The notes: a model not told the origin generated them from the letters alone. 64,000 nucleotides of DNA from Venturia oleaginea (GCA_013176395.1 JABMLP010000001.1:1302001-1366000), one strand, 5' to 3'; numbered from the stretch's first letter, positions 9,378-22,472 are shown. Numbers and translations: made by a program.

Positions 9378-12300
9378 ATGTTTAGCAATCTCACTTCCAT
9401 TGTCCAGAAAGCTACTCAGCTGATCGACCCCCTAACCCAGCCCACGGAACGTAAACCCAACAAGTCAGCCCTTTTCCGTCTGCAATTCCGTCTCCCAGAA
9501 TCCCAGAATCCCCTCCAAGAGATCACTGCCGAACTCACCCTTTCTCCCCACCACACCTTACGAGCCAAGGAAGACACCTACTCCGATAAAGAGAGGCAGA
9601 GGATACAGGGAAACCACTATGTCGGAAAGCTCCACCTGTCGGAGCAGTACATGTGCTTTTCAACCCAAGCCTCCAGCTTCTTGAGCACCGCCAGTACAGC
9701 CTCGTCCAGCTCCTTTACCGGCCAGACTCATGGCACGGGTCCTGCCGGAAATGGCTTCACATTGCCCTTATGCGCCATAAGGAGAGTCGAGCGCCTACAC
9801 AGCCAAAATGCTTTATTTGCCCTGGCCATAACGACCTCGAATGGCCACAATGATCCTCAAAGCAAGAAGTCCAATGTTGTTCCCCAAAAGCTCACAATAC
9901 AACTCGCCGGAAGTCGGCCGCAATGCGAGAGATTCTGCGACGAATTGAAAAAGGGTTTGAGAGCATGCATGAGGGATGCGGAGAATTTACGCAAGGCTGT
10001 AAGTCTGTGCTATTCAGAATGGCATCTGGCCAACGAGGATACACCCAAGACAGAAGGAACAGAAGACCAATCGCCAAAAGAGCCCCCAGACACTGGACTT
10101 GGGATAGTCTTTCGATACCCTGGCGACTCGCGCAAACAACGAGACAAGGCTAAGATGCGGCTGTGGAAGGAGTACATGAAAGAAAATGGCAGAAACGCGA
10201 CTCTCGTACGACAACCGACTTTCCACAAGCTGATCCGAGTGGGCCTACCCAATCGATTGCGGGGAGAGATATGGGAGCTTGCGAGTGGTTCCTTCTACTT
10301 GCGTTTTCAACAACCAGACTTGTTCACGGATACGCTGAGTAAATATTCTGGGAAAGAGTCGTTAGCACAGGAGGAAATTGAAAAGGATCTAAATCGGAGC
10401 TTGCCAGAATACCCTGGTTTCCAGAGTGAAGAAGGAATAGGGAGGCTACGACGCGTCCTGACGGCGTACAGCTGGACGAATGCAGATGTTGGATACTGCC
10501 AAGCCATGAACATCGTAGTGGCGGCTCTTTTGATGTGTGTTTTCCTGCGGAACGCGATTCGCACTGGGATAGCTAATGATAATCGCCTTCTAGATACACT
10601 TCCGAGACCCAGGCATTCTTCCTCCTATCCATTCTGTGCGACCGGTTGCTTCCTGGCTACTACTCAACAACCATGTATGGCACCCTTCTCGATCAGAAGG
10701 TGTTCGAAAGTCTCGTCGAAAAGACCATGCCTATCCTCTGGGACCATGTTCATAAATACGACGTCCAACTCTCTATTGTATCATTACCCTGGTTTCTTTC
10801 TCTGTATATCAACTCTATGCCATTAATATTTGCTTTCCGCATCCTGGATGTTTTCTTTCTGGAAGGGCCCAAGGTTCTTTTTCAAATCGGTCTTGCCATT
10901 CTTCGTATCAATGGTGAGGAATTACTAGACGCCACCGATGACGGCACATTCATCTCTGTTCTCAAGAATTATTTTGCAAGACTGGAAGAATCGGCTCACC
11001 CGACGAGCGAGAATCCGAAGCTTCGTGCAGTGACGAGGTTTCAAGAGCTCATGGTTGTTGCCTTCAAAGAGTTTGCGGGTATCACTCAGGAGACCATCAC
11101 CAAGCAGAGAGGTCTGCATAAAGAAGCTGTTCTCCATAATATTGAAAACTTCGCAAAGAGAACTTCTATACGGAATCTCGGTCCGGAATCCAAGAAACTA
11201 AGCACAAATGATCTTGGTTTCCTCTACGACAGATTTTACGGAGTCTTGTACGACCGTCAGCAACGAATGCAAATGCGGCAAGAAGAAAGCGAACGCCGCG
11301 CAAAGTCCGGCAGATCAAAATCCCAACAGATTATGACGGGTGTTCCAGGCCATGATGATCCTGAAATGGGCAGAGTGGCGTTGGGCGCCAGTACGACGCA
11401 AATGGACTACGGCGCGTTCAGGGAATTCTTGGTGGGCATTGCGAAGTGGGCAGTTGCAGATTCGCAAAGCCCATCCAAGGAGTTGGACAATTCATACTTT
11501 GGTAGCAGTACCAAAAGTCGAGCGGCTAGCATGAGCCCGTGGGGAGCAGGCCCAGATCCTGCGGACGACGACTTCATGCGCAGACTGTTCCGCAAGTGGG
11601 ACGTCGATGGCGACAGAAGTCTCACGCTACAAAATGTTGTCGTCGGATTTGCGAGGATCAAAGGTGCACGAGACATCATGGCGCACATTGCATACTTTTT
11701 CGAACTATACGACGATGACAATGACGGCAGAGTTGATCGCGACGGCATCTTGAAAATGTCCGAAGCTCTGTTGTTTCTCGGACGACGTGGATTTGAGCCA
11801 GCGACAACCATCCGCAGTCCGTCAACTACGTCATTCGACAGCGGCCCGGAAAAGCCAAGGCAGCTGAAAGACGAGGAGTTTCTTGGGGCTGTGTCTAGCT
11901 TCATAAGACGTTGTTTTGAATATGCGGACGCCGACACTGCCCATGCAATGGAAGAATCAGAAGAAGCGCCGTCTTCGGAACTTGAGGATTTCTCAATAGG
12001 CGACGACGATGAGGACCTACTGGAGATGACTGAATCCAGACTACCGTCCCCAACAACTCCGCGACAAGAGCAGCAACGATTCTCAGCAACTTCTCCGGTA
12101 GAAGAGCTGAAATTACCTCCCATGCCATCCGAAGACAAGTCTCACACTCACCGAGCGAACATAGCGCTTGATCCAGCCCATCCTTTGTTCATAACATTAC
12201 CCACATTTCGCATGCTCGTGCTCGCCGACGAGACACTCGAGCATTTCTTCGACACGAGTTTTCCCAATTCCATGAAACTGGCCGACGACCCCGGAACTGC

Positions 12301-12781
12301 TCCAGGAACTTCATCAGGACATCTCACAACATTCCAAAATCTAGGTAGACGAGTAGCCTCCGCATCAACAGCCTCTTCAAGTTCAACACTCATCAACGAA
12401 CCAATACCTGGATCCGGAGGTGTAGTCCCACCCGGCAAACAGGGGCTAAGAGGTATGCTCGACAATATCGTCTCAGATGGTATGCGCGTGGCAAGTGAAG
12501 TCCGACGTAGAATGGAAGAGGCGCAGCGAGAATTGGATGATGCGAGTGGTGCACGTCCACAACGGGAAGATCATGATGAGGAAGAAGAGGATGAGGAGAT
12601 GGATAGGAAGAGTATTATGGATAAGGATTTATTGGAAGGCGCTGAGGCGGAGGGACTGGATAATGGAGTGCAGCAGGGGAAGACGGAAGGTTTGCTCGTT
12701 GCGCCGGCCAAGGATACGGCAGGGAGGAGTCGGAGCGTTAGCGAGGCTTCTGGGGAGAAGATTGTGGAGTTTGAGCGTTGA
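9378..12781 (+). CDS. GRAM/TBC/EF-hand Rab GTPase-activating protein (Gyp2/TBC1D8-9 type)
   Basis: Two exons (9378-10534 and 10594-12781) give 1114 residues; the 59-bp intron has donor GTGTGT and branch GCTAATG. A GRAM-like region lies at about 55-150. The TBC domain (about 285-500) has both catalytic fingers: the Arg finger in EKDLNRS (about 334) and the Gln finger in YCQAM (about 371). Two EF-hand loops follow, DVDGDRSL (about 720) and DDDNDGRV (about 758), then an acidic, disordered tail. Such proteins accelerate GTP hydrolysis on Rab GTPases in endocytic recycling; the EF-hands suggest Ca2+ response. The architecture and length match fungal Gyp2-like proteins. The gene is intact, unlike most accessory genes nearby. 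Confidence 0.9.
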
Positions 12782-13636
12782 TTTTGATTTTATTTATTTT
12801 TTAAACTGGGATTGGGATTGGGAAAGAAATGGGTTGGAGTATTTGGTCGCCGATCTTCGATCTACCTGGCAGTGGGGTTGGCGTTTTAAGACATCAAGAG
12901 TTGGAAGCTCTGTTGTAGCTACTACTATATATTACCATGTATGTCCATCATTTAACACCTTTTATCGACGAGGTTTACCCAAGTCAAGTTCACTTGGCGT
13001 GAAGTGAACGACTATCTATTATCTCAACTATTCTTATATACTACTCCACTCTCCCAGACAACCACCCTCGCTACTAATGCTAAACTCGTTTACATAAGAT
13101 CTTGGCAGACTAAATCTACAAAGGATTCCCAGTAGTAAACTTACTAATTTCGCTGCGAGCCCAGTGCCACAGCAAAAATAGGCACGCTGCAATCTAGCCT
13201 CGGAAGAATATCTTCACTCATGTGTAGTCATGTACTAGCACCGTAACACGAAAGTTTCCATGCGCGACAACCTCGATTATAAATTACAACTCCAAAGTCA
13301 TCTAGATATGTGCAAGAATAGGTAACGAACGCTCGCTATACAGCCAGGTCTCAAAAAAATGCTCAAATGCAATCGCTCAAAGAACAAGACAAAAAGAAAA
13401 GGAAACGGCCGTGTGGCCTCGTATATGCTGTTACAGATTATCCCACCATCAGTCTTCTCTCTCTCCATCCAAGAACCCCCAAGGATCGCATCTAGACATT
13501 ATCCTCCAAATCCAAACTTCCAATCACTGCCCACCATTCCCCATTCCCAACATAATGAACCCCTCTCCAGTTTCAGCGAGAAAGCTCCCTATAGACACAA
13601 CACTTCTAAATCAGTTTCTATATCTCAAAAGCCGGT
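12782..13636. other. Intergenic between convergent genes
   Basis: About 850 bp between the 3' ends of the plus-strand RabGAP and the minus-strand disordered protein. It presumably carries both 3' UTRs. No gene was recognised; short ORFs here have no family resemblance. Confidence 0.5.
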
Positions 13637-16600
13637 TCAATCATTCAAACCAAACATCCGTCTCAACGTCCCAAACTTCTTTTTCTTCCCAGTGCGTCCA
13701 GAATAAATGGGTTCACCTCCGTTAATACCAAAGCTAACTTTTCGTTTCTCTTTTTCCGTACCCACGGCATCGTTCGTACTCCTTCTCTTCCCAATATCCA
13801 GTCGTTCCTTGGTCGGCACGGTACCAGTGACTCCATCACTGGTATTTGGTCTATCAACTTCGACGACGCCAACTTTCTGTGGCGCAGGGAGCGGCCAAGA
13901 ATCTTCAGGAAGAAGTGCAAGTTTGTTAGGTGTATTGCGGCGTTGGAGTTTCGGTGAGCGAAGGCTTGCTGTTTCGGCCCCACTAGAAGCAGGACGGAGT
14001 AGTTGTGGTGGGACGCTGGAGGCACGTTTCTTGCTACTGCCCATACCTAGGAAACTGAAGCGGCGTTTGCTAAGCTCCTCGGTACGAGGAGGAGCATGCT
14101 TGCTTGAATAGAGATCTCCAGTAGGATTGCGCAAAGAACCACCAGCTAAGATGGATCCTTCCGCATTGCCGTTCGTAAGTGGTTTGCCCGTATGAGCGGC
14201 CTCGATATCCTTGAGAGTGGGAACAGGCGGCACCGCTTGTCTTTCATCGCTGCTCTCGTCCTCGAGGTCGGTAGAGTCACCATCTACTTCTCCTTTTCGT
14301 TTTGGAATACCCCGAACAGGCGGCAAGTCGATGTCTTCGTCGTCTGAATCTGCGAAGCGACTAACAAAGGTAGAACGTGGTTCCTCATCATCAGAGTCAG
14401 CAGCAAACCGGCTAACTGCAGCCGGCGATGTGTCGACCGGCTTCGATTTTCTCCCAAACCCGGTTCGTGACTTGAGCCTTGATTTCTTCTCAGGTTTGTG
14501 CGGATTTTGTGAGCGTAGACTTGGAGTCGCGCCAGCACTGCCTCGCATAGAAGAGCGCATGTGGACTGGTGCACTCGATCCAGCAGGAGACGGCGATCTG
14601 ACACTAAATCTGCTAGAGCCTCCGCCCGCTTGTGGCGAAGACATGAGCCGCTCTTGTGGAGAGGGATCTCTCATACTTCGCCTCATGTTGATCTTTCCAT
14701 CGCCTCTGTTCTGCGAAGCACCTCTTTGGCGTTTGAATGAGCTCACAGAGTCGGCAGAACTGGTCCGCCTCAGTATTGGAGCTGCCGTTGATGTGACAGT
14801 GCCACTAGAAGCGCGTTTCTGATAAGCAGAGCGTGTAGGGATAACGGTGGCACTCGATGCACGTTGGTGGACGTCGGGTCGTGCTGCTGAAGGTGCCATG
14901 GGGATATTCTTCTTCTGGAGAGCTCCTTTTGATTGCCTGGTTGGCGAGACGTTGCTCCACCTAGAAGAGTCGAGACCTGGTTGAGGCCCCCGCATGGTCC
15001 CACGCATGGTGGATGGCATGGGCCCGCTGTTTCGCATAGTGCCTCGCAGATGAGTACCGTTAAGTTCGGAGACGTCGGATTGCGGAGAAGAACGTAACGT
15101 ATGCCTTAAGGCCGAAGGCTTCGTTTGCTGAGCTGCTGCGGCTAGACTAGCTTTGTTGTTGTCGACTGGAGCAGCAACAGTAGCAGGCTGTGCTCGTGGT
15201 TTCTTGGTTCTAACCTTTGGATGCGTCACTGGCCGGGGTGGTTTCATTGGGGCAACGGGAACGGGAGCTGTGGATGTTGCTTCCTCTTCTTCTAAAGATT
15301 CTTCTAAAGATTCTGACTCCTCTTCGGATGACTTTTCTTGATTTTTTGCAGCGTTCTCCTCGATTTCTCGCTTGCGTCGTTCACTTAGACTCTTCCAGTA
15401 CGCTGTGGTTTCGTTCCAACTTGGCGAATGCTCTGGTTGCTGTACATTAGTGCTGTCTACTCCTATCGCAACCACCAGCCCCGGCGATCTCTTCACGATT
15501 GGGCTCTCCATCATCGCATCAAGAGACGCAAAGCCACCATATTCGGACGGGTTCTCAGCAGCGTCACTGTAAATACTATTGTTATCTGAGTCTGAAGAAT
15601 CTTCATCTCGTCCTAGTGCTTGAGCTGTGAGCGGTGCTACTGTTGGTGATTGTGGGCGTGAGGAACTCGACCTCTTGGTAGAGATGCTAGAGATGCTAGA
15701 GATTTCGGAATCAGGGAATGCACCCGGAATAGACAACTCGTGCTCAGCCTCCTCAGCAGCTGGTGTTGCGGGAAGAACAGCGATTGCAGGAACGACGTGG
15801 CTATGTTCTCGTTGAGCGGCTATTTCAATTTGTCGTAAGGACTCTGGTTCTTCGGCAACCTTCGTAATGATTGGCTCGGCCGGGGGTATGGATTCATTTT
15901 GCACACGAGCCAAGGCTGCTTTCTCGTCGTAAGAATAGTTTGACTCGGAGTCCGAGTTGTATCCCGTGCCTTCGACCGACGTAGTTACAGGTGGGATGGG
16001 ATCTTTTACAGCTTGTTTGGCAGTAAGATCTTGAGCGAGAATTCCTCCGACGCCATAGTCGTTTGAATGATCCAAGCCTATAAGAGTACCTTGCAAGCTT
16101 GACACCGAATTAGGGATTGTCTCAATCTTTGGTTTAATAGCCGGCTCCGTTTGCAGTTTTCTGCCACGCACGCTCCCAAACGTCGGCAACGCTGGCGTTG
16201 GCTTCATACCGTTGCTAAGCTCGTCATCTCCACCAACTTTGGATGGTGATTTACTCGCATGCTTGGAGGCCTCCAAACCAGCAGCCACGAAGGTTGGAGA
16301 TTCATCGAAACTGACTCGTGCACTTTTCCTTTTTCCATCCAAAGAATCTGACAATGACGCAGAGCGTGCAGACCGGACCTGTGGTGAGGTGCCTTGCACA
16401 GACGACGAAGGTGATTGTTTGAGCGCAGATTTCATCGGCGAGACAGATCTACCAGGAGGTTGATGCCGAGTGCCATTCAGCAAATTGGTAGGCGCTGCTC
16501 CAAAATGTGCACTCCGCGATGGGCTATGTGAACTAGGGCTTTCGGTTCGAACCGTCAGTGTAGTACCATCGATACTCGATTGTGGTGTATGTTGAACTGG

Positions 16601-17858
16601 CTCTATTTTTTTGGACTGGACTGGTGCTACAGCCAATTTCGATGTGGTCGAAGGTATTTTGGGAGCGGTGTCGACTTCGCGACCGGTATTGGCCGTTTCA
16701 GCTTCCAGCTCTGGAGCTTCATCTACCATAGACGGCTGTCGAGCTAGCAAGCCTCCAGCACGTGTGTTGTAAGATCTTGGTCGATCTAATGATGCCGTGT
16801 CGCTTCGTGTGGATTCATTTAAGCCTCGTCCCATGTCCGACCCAGAAGACGCCAGCGTAGTGGAGGACTCAATGTCAACAGGAGGCTGTAAAGCAGTTCC
16901 TGTCAACCCCATGGTCCCCGATGCAAAATGTGATCCAGCAGCTGCCTGTATAGTCTTCTTTTTCTTCTTTTTGACAGGCTTGTCGGCCACGCCCTGAACA
17001 GTCTGCTGTATTTCAGACGCTTCCGCAGGAGCAATCGCTGAGTTGCTGCTGGGTGCAATGGGTTCAAGCTCTTTCCGTGCCTCCACATCAGATGTTACAG
17101 GAGCTGTGAACCACCCGCTCGTCCCAGTTGTAGCCGAAGATGGCGACGACCCATTGTGGCCATTCTGAGTGGATATTGTCGAAATTGGGCGCGAGAAGTT
17201 CACAGAAGAACGCTGGCTTCCTTCGCGCTCCAGCTCAGTGACGTTTGAAAGTCTAGGTACTTTCTTAGCTCTTGGCGACGCGGGCTGTCGTGGAGCTCTA
17301 TCCAAGCTGACTCCACGTCCTCCTTGTTTCGCTGGCGGAGAAGACACGCGCGAAGGCGGTTCTACGCTGGCAGCACGTGTTCTTGAAGAGGGTGTACGGC
17401 CAACCTCTCGTGGCACTGGAGGTACAGGAGGAGCATCGGGAGCAGCTCTCACATGCGGACCGCCACGGCCTGGGGAGGGTGACCTCAGAGACCGTTCTGT
17501 CATGGACGAAACACTTCCCCTTCTCTCCAGCGCAGGATGCGCATGACTACCATTGGTTATGACCGAGCCATTCGAGTCTCTTCTCTGCATGCGCTTCGTC
17601 TGCACGTTTCCTACGGAGGTTGGAGTGGTCGAATGCGATCGGAGGGCGGCGGCAGCGGCGGCGGAGGAGAGGTTGCCATGATTCTGCTGGTCCTTGATGA
17701 AGGCCTGAGCAGCAGCAGAGGCAGCGGACGCAGTGGGAGGAGGAGGAACTTGTTGTCTAACCGCGATCTTCGGCTATATGGAATGTTAGTGCGCATGAAG
17801 GTGTAAACAGAGGCCAAGGTCATACCGGGTTCGAGGAGGCTCTCTTTCTGTGGAACAT
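13637..17858 (-). CDS. Large disordered Ser/Pro-rich fungal protein
   Basis: A first exon of 11 codons (17858-17826, MFHRKRASSNP) joins the main exon 17773-13637 across a 52-bp intron, giving 1389 residues. The protein is low-complexity throughout. It has an Ala-rich N-terminal block (near residues 25-55), many RSPS/SPSR and RRSS motifs suited to phosphorylation and SH3 binding, a Lys run (KKKKKKT), acidic Glu runs near the middle, and a basic, conserved-looking C-terminus (KKKKFGTLRRMFG). No enzymatic domain was seen. I recall similar long disordered proteins starting MFHRK in other filamentous ascomycetes, but no function can be assigned. A cytoskeletal or cortical scaffold would fit the composition; this is inference. 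Confidence 0.75.
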
Positions 17859-18195
17859 GGCGAAGGAAGCCAGAGCTATGTCGAGGTAGTAGGACTCGCG
17901 ATTGACATGTTATGGGAAGTGACAGGTTGCTGTGGTTTAGCTCTGGATCTGGCCTGGTTTCATGGATATACTGTTTGGCGCCTCAACGTCACCGACGGCT
18001 GTCCATCTGTTTCGGTTATTGGTGTCAGAACGTGATGAAGGGTTTGTCGCACAAGCAGCAATTGTCATTGAGAAGAAAGTCGGGCCCGAGGGAGCAGACT
18101 CGGTAGAGGAGTAAGGAAGAACAGGTTCTAGAACTACGAATGTGCACCGGATGAAGCTGTACTCGTGCGATAACTACACAGATGCTTGCTGAAGA
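17859..18195. other. Upstream region of the large disordered protein
   Basis: About 340 bp between two minus-strand genes. It should contain the promoter and 5' UTR of the gene starting at 17858 and the 3' end of the next gene. No other feature was seen. Confidence 0.4.
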
Positions 18196-19761
18196 TCACT
18201 TTGCCAGCCTTGAGACATGAGTGCCCAGACCACACGGCCACGGCTTTCTCCACCGCCGACAAAACGTCCTCACACCCTTTGACGTGCTGTCCAACGATCC
18301 GCCTTCCATACTATCCTCTTCCTCGAGACTGTCATTCAACTCACCACAGCGTTTGACTATGTCGATAGACAGTATGCCACGAATCTCCGGGGCGAGCAAT
18401 AGCCTCCGTTGTGCACCGAACACGTTGGCTACGAAGCGTTTAGTATCCTTTTGCTCACTCAGAAGTGTGAGCAACATGCGGTCTCGTGGTAGTTGAGAAG
18501 AGCCCTTTGGGTTAAGAATCTCGCTTGGATCCTCTCGCTGAGCCTTGAGAACTACATTAGGAATTTCGATACGAGAATCGACCTTTATAAACTTCGTCCG
18601 CTTTAGCCTGATTGCTCTTAACTTCACTGTTCTCTGCTGAGGCGTTGGGCTGCTCCTGTCCATGCCGAGATCTTTAGGATCGAATGACTTTGCTGCTGGC
18701 TCTTTCAAGAATTTAGGTGGCTGTGCTTTATTGCGAGGCGTTTTCGAAGCTCTTAACTCGACTCCATTGTTGTTTTCAAGAACATCGTTCTTTCGCTTCC
18801 GACTTGGACTGCTTTCCAAATGGAGTGTATGGTCTGGTCGCTTTTCGGGAGTAGAAGGAGGCGAGGACGGCGAATAGGCACGGCTGTGCTGTACCAGCGG
18901 TCGCGATGGCGTAAATGGAGTAGGAAGCTGTGAGATGTCCTGACCAGTTATAGGTCTTCCCGCGCCAGTAATAGCAGAGAGTATGGTAGCAGGTGATGGC
19001 GTACGGGGTCGATTGACGCTGCTGGAATTGTGCGTTAGTAACAGACTCAACTCAACAGGTGAGGATTTACTATACCTTTCGAACGCCGGCAAGCCCTCGA
19101 TGTCCCCATTGCCCTCATCCTCATCGCCAACAACAATAGCGCTATCGAACGACTCGCCAGCCTTGTACTGGATTTTCACATTCTCTTCGTCACTGTCTAG
19201 CACGATCGCACTGTTAAAGCTCATGCCGACCTTTAACTTCACCTCTATGTCCTCAACTTCCATTTCTTTATCCTCTTCTTTCTCAATCCTGTACCGATAT
19301 CGCTTAACAGCTCGAGACATCCTCCTCTTATCGATGCATGGGTACCAAATTCCCAACATCTCGACGGCTTCGTTATGCTCCATGTGGACAACGCTGCTCA
19401 GGTTCGAAACGTGCGGCTGGGCGTCCCAATCGATACGGCTTGCTCGATCTTGAATAAAAGACAAGACGATGGCTTCGGCCTGTTCCTCTTTGGTTGGCTG
19501 AACTAACTGTGCAATGGTAGCCGCCGACTGATCCGAGAGGTGGGTAGTATCTGTCTGGTCTAATAGCGGCGCATATACGGTTAGAGGACTTGGTAGAGGG
19601 GTGACAGTCCGGAGGTGAGATCGCGTTGGTGTAGAAGCTACTGATCTTGCGGATCGTGGAGTCTGTAACCTCGTCTTAATTGGAGTAAACTTTGTAGGCT
19701 GGTGGTGGGCTCCGAATGCTGATAGAAGTAAGCGTAGCTCTTGCTCCTCCTCGAACTCCAT
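18196..19761 (-). CDS. Nuclear-looking protein with tandem SUMO-interaction-like motifs
   Basis: A single exon of 521 residues from MEFEEEQELRLLL. The reading frame extends 31 codons further upstream, but the extension looks like untranslated leader, so the inner Met is preferred. Around residues 178-212 there are two repeated segments, SFNSAIVLDSDEE and SFDSAIVVGDEDE. A hydrophobic I-V-L/V core followed by acids is the classic SUMO-interaction motif. Many TP and SP sites, basic patches (SRKRKND, RLKRTKF) and a basic C-terminal half suggest a nuclear protein. No catalytic domain was recognised. The SUMO link is inference from motif shape and duplication. Confidence 0.65.
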   Translation of the reverse strand: MEFEEEQELRLLLSAFGAHHQPTKFTPIKTRLQTPRSARSVASTPTRSHLRTVTPLPSPLTVYAPLLDQTDTTHLSDQSAATIAQLVQPTKEEQAEAIVLSFIQDRASRIDWDAQPHVSNLSSVVHMEHNEAVEMLGIWYPCIDKRRMSRAVKRYRYRIEKEEDKEMEVEDIEVKLKVGMSFNSAIVLDSDEENVKIQYKAGESFDSAIVVGDEDEGNGDIEGLPAFERYSKSSPVELSLLLTHNSSSVNRPRTPSPATILSAITGAGRPITGQDISQLPTPFTPSRPLVQHSRAYSPSSPPSTPEKRPDHTLHLESSPSRKRKNDVLENNNGVELRASKTPRNKAQPPKFLKEPAAKSFDPKDLGMDRSSPTPQQRTVKLRAIRLKRTKFIKVDSRIEIPNVVLKAQREDPSEILNPKGSSQLPRDRMLLTLLSEQKDTKRFVANVFGAQRRLLLAPEIRGILSIDIVKRCGELNDSLEEEDSMEGGSLDSTSKGVRTFCRRWRKPWPCGLGTHVSRLAK

Positions 19762-21133
19762 CTGGAAGTTGCAATAAAAGGGAACCAGGTGAGACAGAAT
19801 TTGAGTGGGAAGAAAGGTAAAGAAGAGCTTGGTGATGTGGCAGTAAAGAGGCAAAGTGATATTAGTAAAGTAGAAGAGAGAGTGAGGCTAGTTATTGTTG
19901 TTGCTGGGTAAACCCAACATCAAAACGTTGGTGTTGTCAACAATGGTTTCTATTCTTGTTTATTGACTGGGAATCTAGCAACATCTACGAACTCTGACCA
20001 CCTTGACAATCTGCATCTCAAGCATCTCCTTTTGCCACTTCATATGTCTCACCACGATCTCAGGCTTGGTCGTTTTCTGTATATTCAAGCACCTACTTAT
20101 GTTAGACACGGTCACTGATTGTAAATCAGCACGGCAGAAATAAACACCAATTCGATGGTAGTTTGTCTTCACCCAACAACCATTCCCCGACGACATCGTT
20201 TCGTCATTACCAGATATTTTTGGCGCAGAGGCGTTATCTTTGGTGGGAGTTGGATACGAAGGGTTAAGGGAGGTCTAGGTCATCTTTGGCTATGGGGAAG
20301 GATAATGATGGGAGTAAATATAGGGCGGTGTTGAGGAATTGTATGGTAACTGCTCCACTGAATGAGAGAGGGGGATAGCTGGGAGAAAGAAATAAGAGAG
20401 AAAAAGAGATGGATACACGGGTAGCACCGAGCTACCTAATGGCTTTTCTTTTGCCTCGATATCTTGGCGAAGCGCCACCAATATTTGGCTATCCTACCGT
20501 GATAACTGTGTGGTTTCGCAATTTGGGAGTTGCCGGAGGATGTTAGTGAAGATTGCTGAGTGGCTTGAACTTTGCGGATGAACAGCACAGCAACTGCCAC
20601 GGCGGAAATATGAATAGAAACAAATAGAAAAGCGGTCCAGCAGGGAAAATCAACGAGAAGAGAGGGATCTGAGAGTGCTAGCTGGTTGTTGCAAAGGACA
20701 TTTCTTCATTTTAGTCCATCTAGTCATTACAATATTAACATATCCCAGGCGCAGATTCACCCCATGGCACATGAATCAACAAAGCAGCTCGATGCGCAAA
20801 CACTTTTCCAACAATGTGAAAGCAGGAACAATAAGAACCTTTTACATCAGTGAGCCTCCAAGGAAAACGTCGTGGAAATGAGTAGATGTCGTGGTATACC
20901 CATCTGTGGAAGAGACGTCAACTTATTCTGGTTTCTAGAGATCAAAGTCTTCTCTCTTGTTGGAACGATCGAAGCCGACAAAATTTTGGTACTTCGATTT
21001 TCAAGGTTGCGAGAGACTGTCAAAACTCGATATGGAGTTGGTAGTGTCAAATTGATCTCCAGTAATAAGATCGTGGACGTACCAGTTCATCTTGGCGGCT
21101 TCAGTAATGGTCTTGTATACGTTCATACAGCCT
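19762..21133. other. Intergenic; only short unrecognised ORFs
   Basis: A 73-codon minus-strand ORF at 19975-20196 (MSSGNGCWVKTN...) is the best candidate, but it has no domain, signal or homology I recognise. A large part of the region is purine- or pyrimidine-biased DNA upstream of the 19761 gene. No gene is claimed. Confidence 0.4.
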
Positions 21134-22472
21134 TCACTCGGCAGGCGTAGGTCGAGTGAGATTGTATGGGGGCTCAGTTTCCAATCGCTTGAGTTCGAAT
21201 CTAATGTAGGCACCGCCATTATGATTCGTCGATGTTAAGACTTTACTGATCCTGTAAAGACCATCGCATCTGAAGCCAATTTTTGGGGCATATCTCCAGT
21301 CGGAACGAGAGCTGTGAATGACTCTGATCGGATATCCAATGGCGGAGGAGGTTTGCATAGCCTTGGTGGCTCGTGTAATGACGGGAACATCTGTCGAATT
21401 GTCCTCGGAGCCCTTTCCAGACCCGGAGTACAAGATGGTGTCACCGCAGTCTTCGTCCAAGCCCTTGTAGCCGCCTGTGATAAGGAGTTAGCATGAACAC
21501 CCCGACGCTCAAGAGCCCACTGAATAGATGAAACAGGCTTTAGAGCTGGGAATGACTTACCAGAGATCACAATGCTGCAGACGCCTTCGTTTGGAGTGCC
21601 AGCAATGCCACCCATAATTTGGCCATGCGCACCGTCTCGAACAACAGCGATTTGCTGTGGCCACCAGTCGCCTACCGTACATCCATTCCGACCAAAGACA
21701 TTGAAGTTAGGTCAGTTGAAGTGCAGATCAAACTTATACACAATGCGTCCCTCGTTACCACGTCCGCACAGGATGCCTCGCATCATGCCGTCTGCACCAA
21801 AGATGGGGTGACTTGGTGATGGACGAGCAAACTTTCCATTTGCGGATGACTGTGTGGCGGCGGGAGAGATGCGACGTCTTTTGGCAGGACGTGGTGATAT
21901 CGAACCATCGTCCTCACTCTCCACCACGGGATCTTCTGGCTCAAGTAAAGCATTTTCGGGATCAACACCCCAATCTCTGCCCTCGTTGTTGGGATCGTAT
22001 CTGCTCGTATATTTGTCCCAGGCATTCTGGGCGATGGCGACGGATTCTGGCGGAAATTTCGTTTTTCTCCTATCACCTTTGTCGATTCTGTTCAAGACCA
22101 CTTTCAGAATGTCCTTCAGTTTGATCTGCTTTGCATTCTCCTTGGTCAAGTCATCGATATCCGACAAGGCCAGCAGAATCATGTTCAGATCTTCCAGTTC
22201 CTGGAGTGTAAGATGCCTGGCTTTGTTGCCTTTAGGCAAACCTTTGTCGTCGACGGTGCAGACATACATGTATTTCAGAATGATTTGTTTGCTCTTGTCC
22301 TTGAGGAAGTCATCACGCGCCTTAGGTTCGCTCGGAACATCCTATACATAGCTAGTCGGAGCAGGATCTAACATAGTATTAGCAAAAGATGCGGGCACAA
22401 ATTGAAGTACGAGTCAAGAGGCTCTTGTGAGGGCGAGAGAGTGGACAGCTTACCTGCTTGAGCTGAAGACAT
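21134..22472 (-). pseudogene. SRA/YDG-domain protein with two in-frame stops
   Basis: Three exons join in phase: 22472-22454 (MSSAQA), 22367-21561 and 21474-21134, for 388 codons. The intron at 22453-22368 has a GCTAATAC branch site. An acidic, NLS-bearing N-terminal half (RPAKRRRIS) precedes the SRA domain. SRA features include MRGILCGRGNEGR, FGRNGCTVGDWWP, MGGIAGTPNEGVCSIVIS, DTILYSGSGKGS and GFRCDGLYRI. SRA domains bind modified cytosine in DNA (UHRF1 type). Codon 15 is TAG (22344-22342), plausibly from CAG. Another in-frame TGA (21714-21712) follows FDLHFN, where Arg (CGA) would fit. Both fit C-to-T change. Restart at the Met at 22269 would still meet the second stop. Confidence 0.8.

Noticed and set aside
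19975..20196. 73-codon ORF as a gene
   Set aside because: No signal, domain, introns or compositional support; it is open by chance length.
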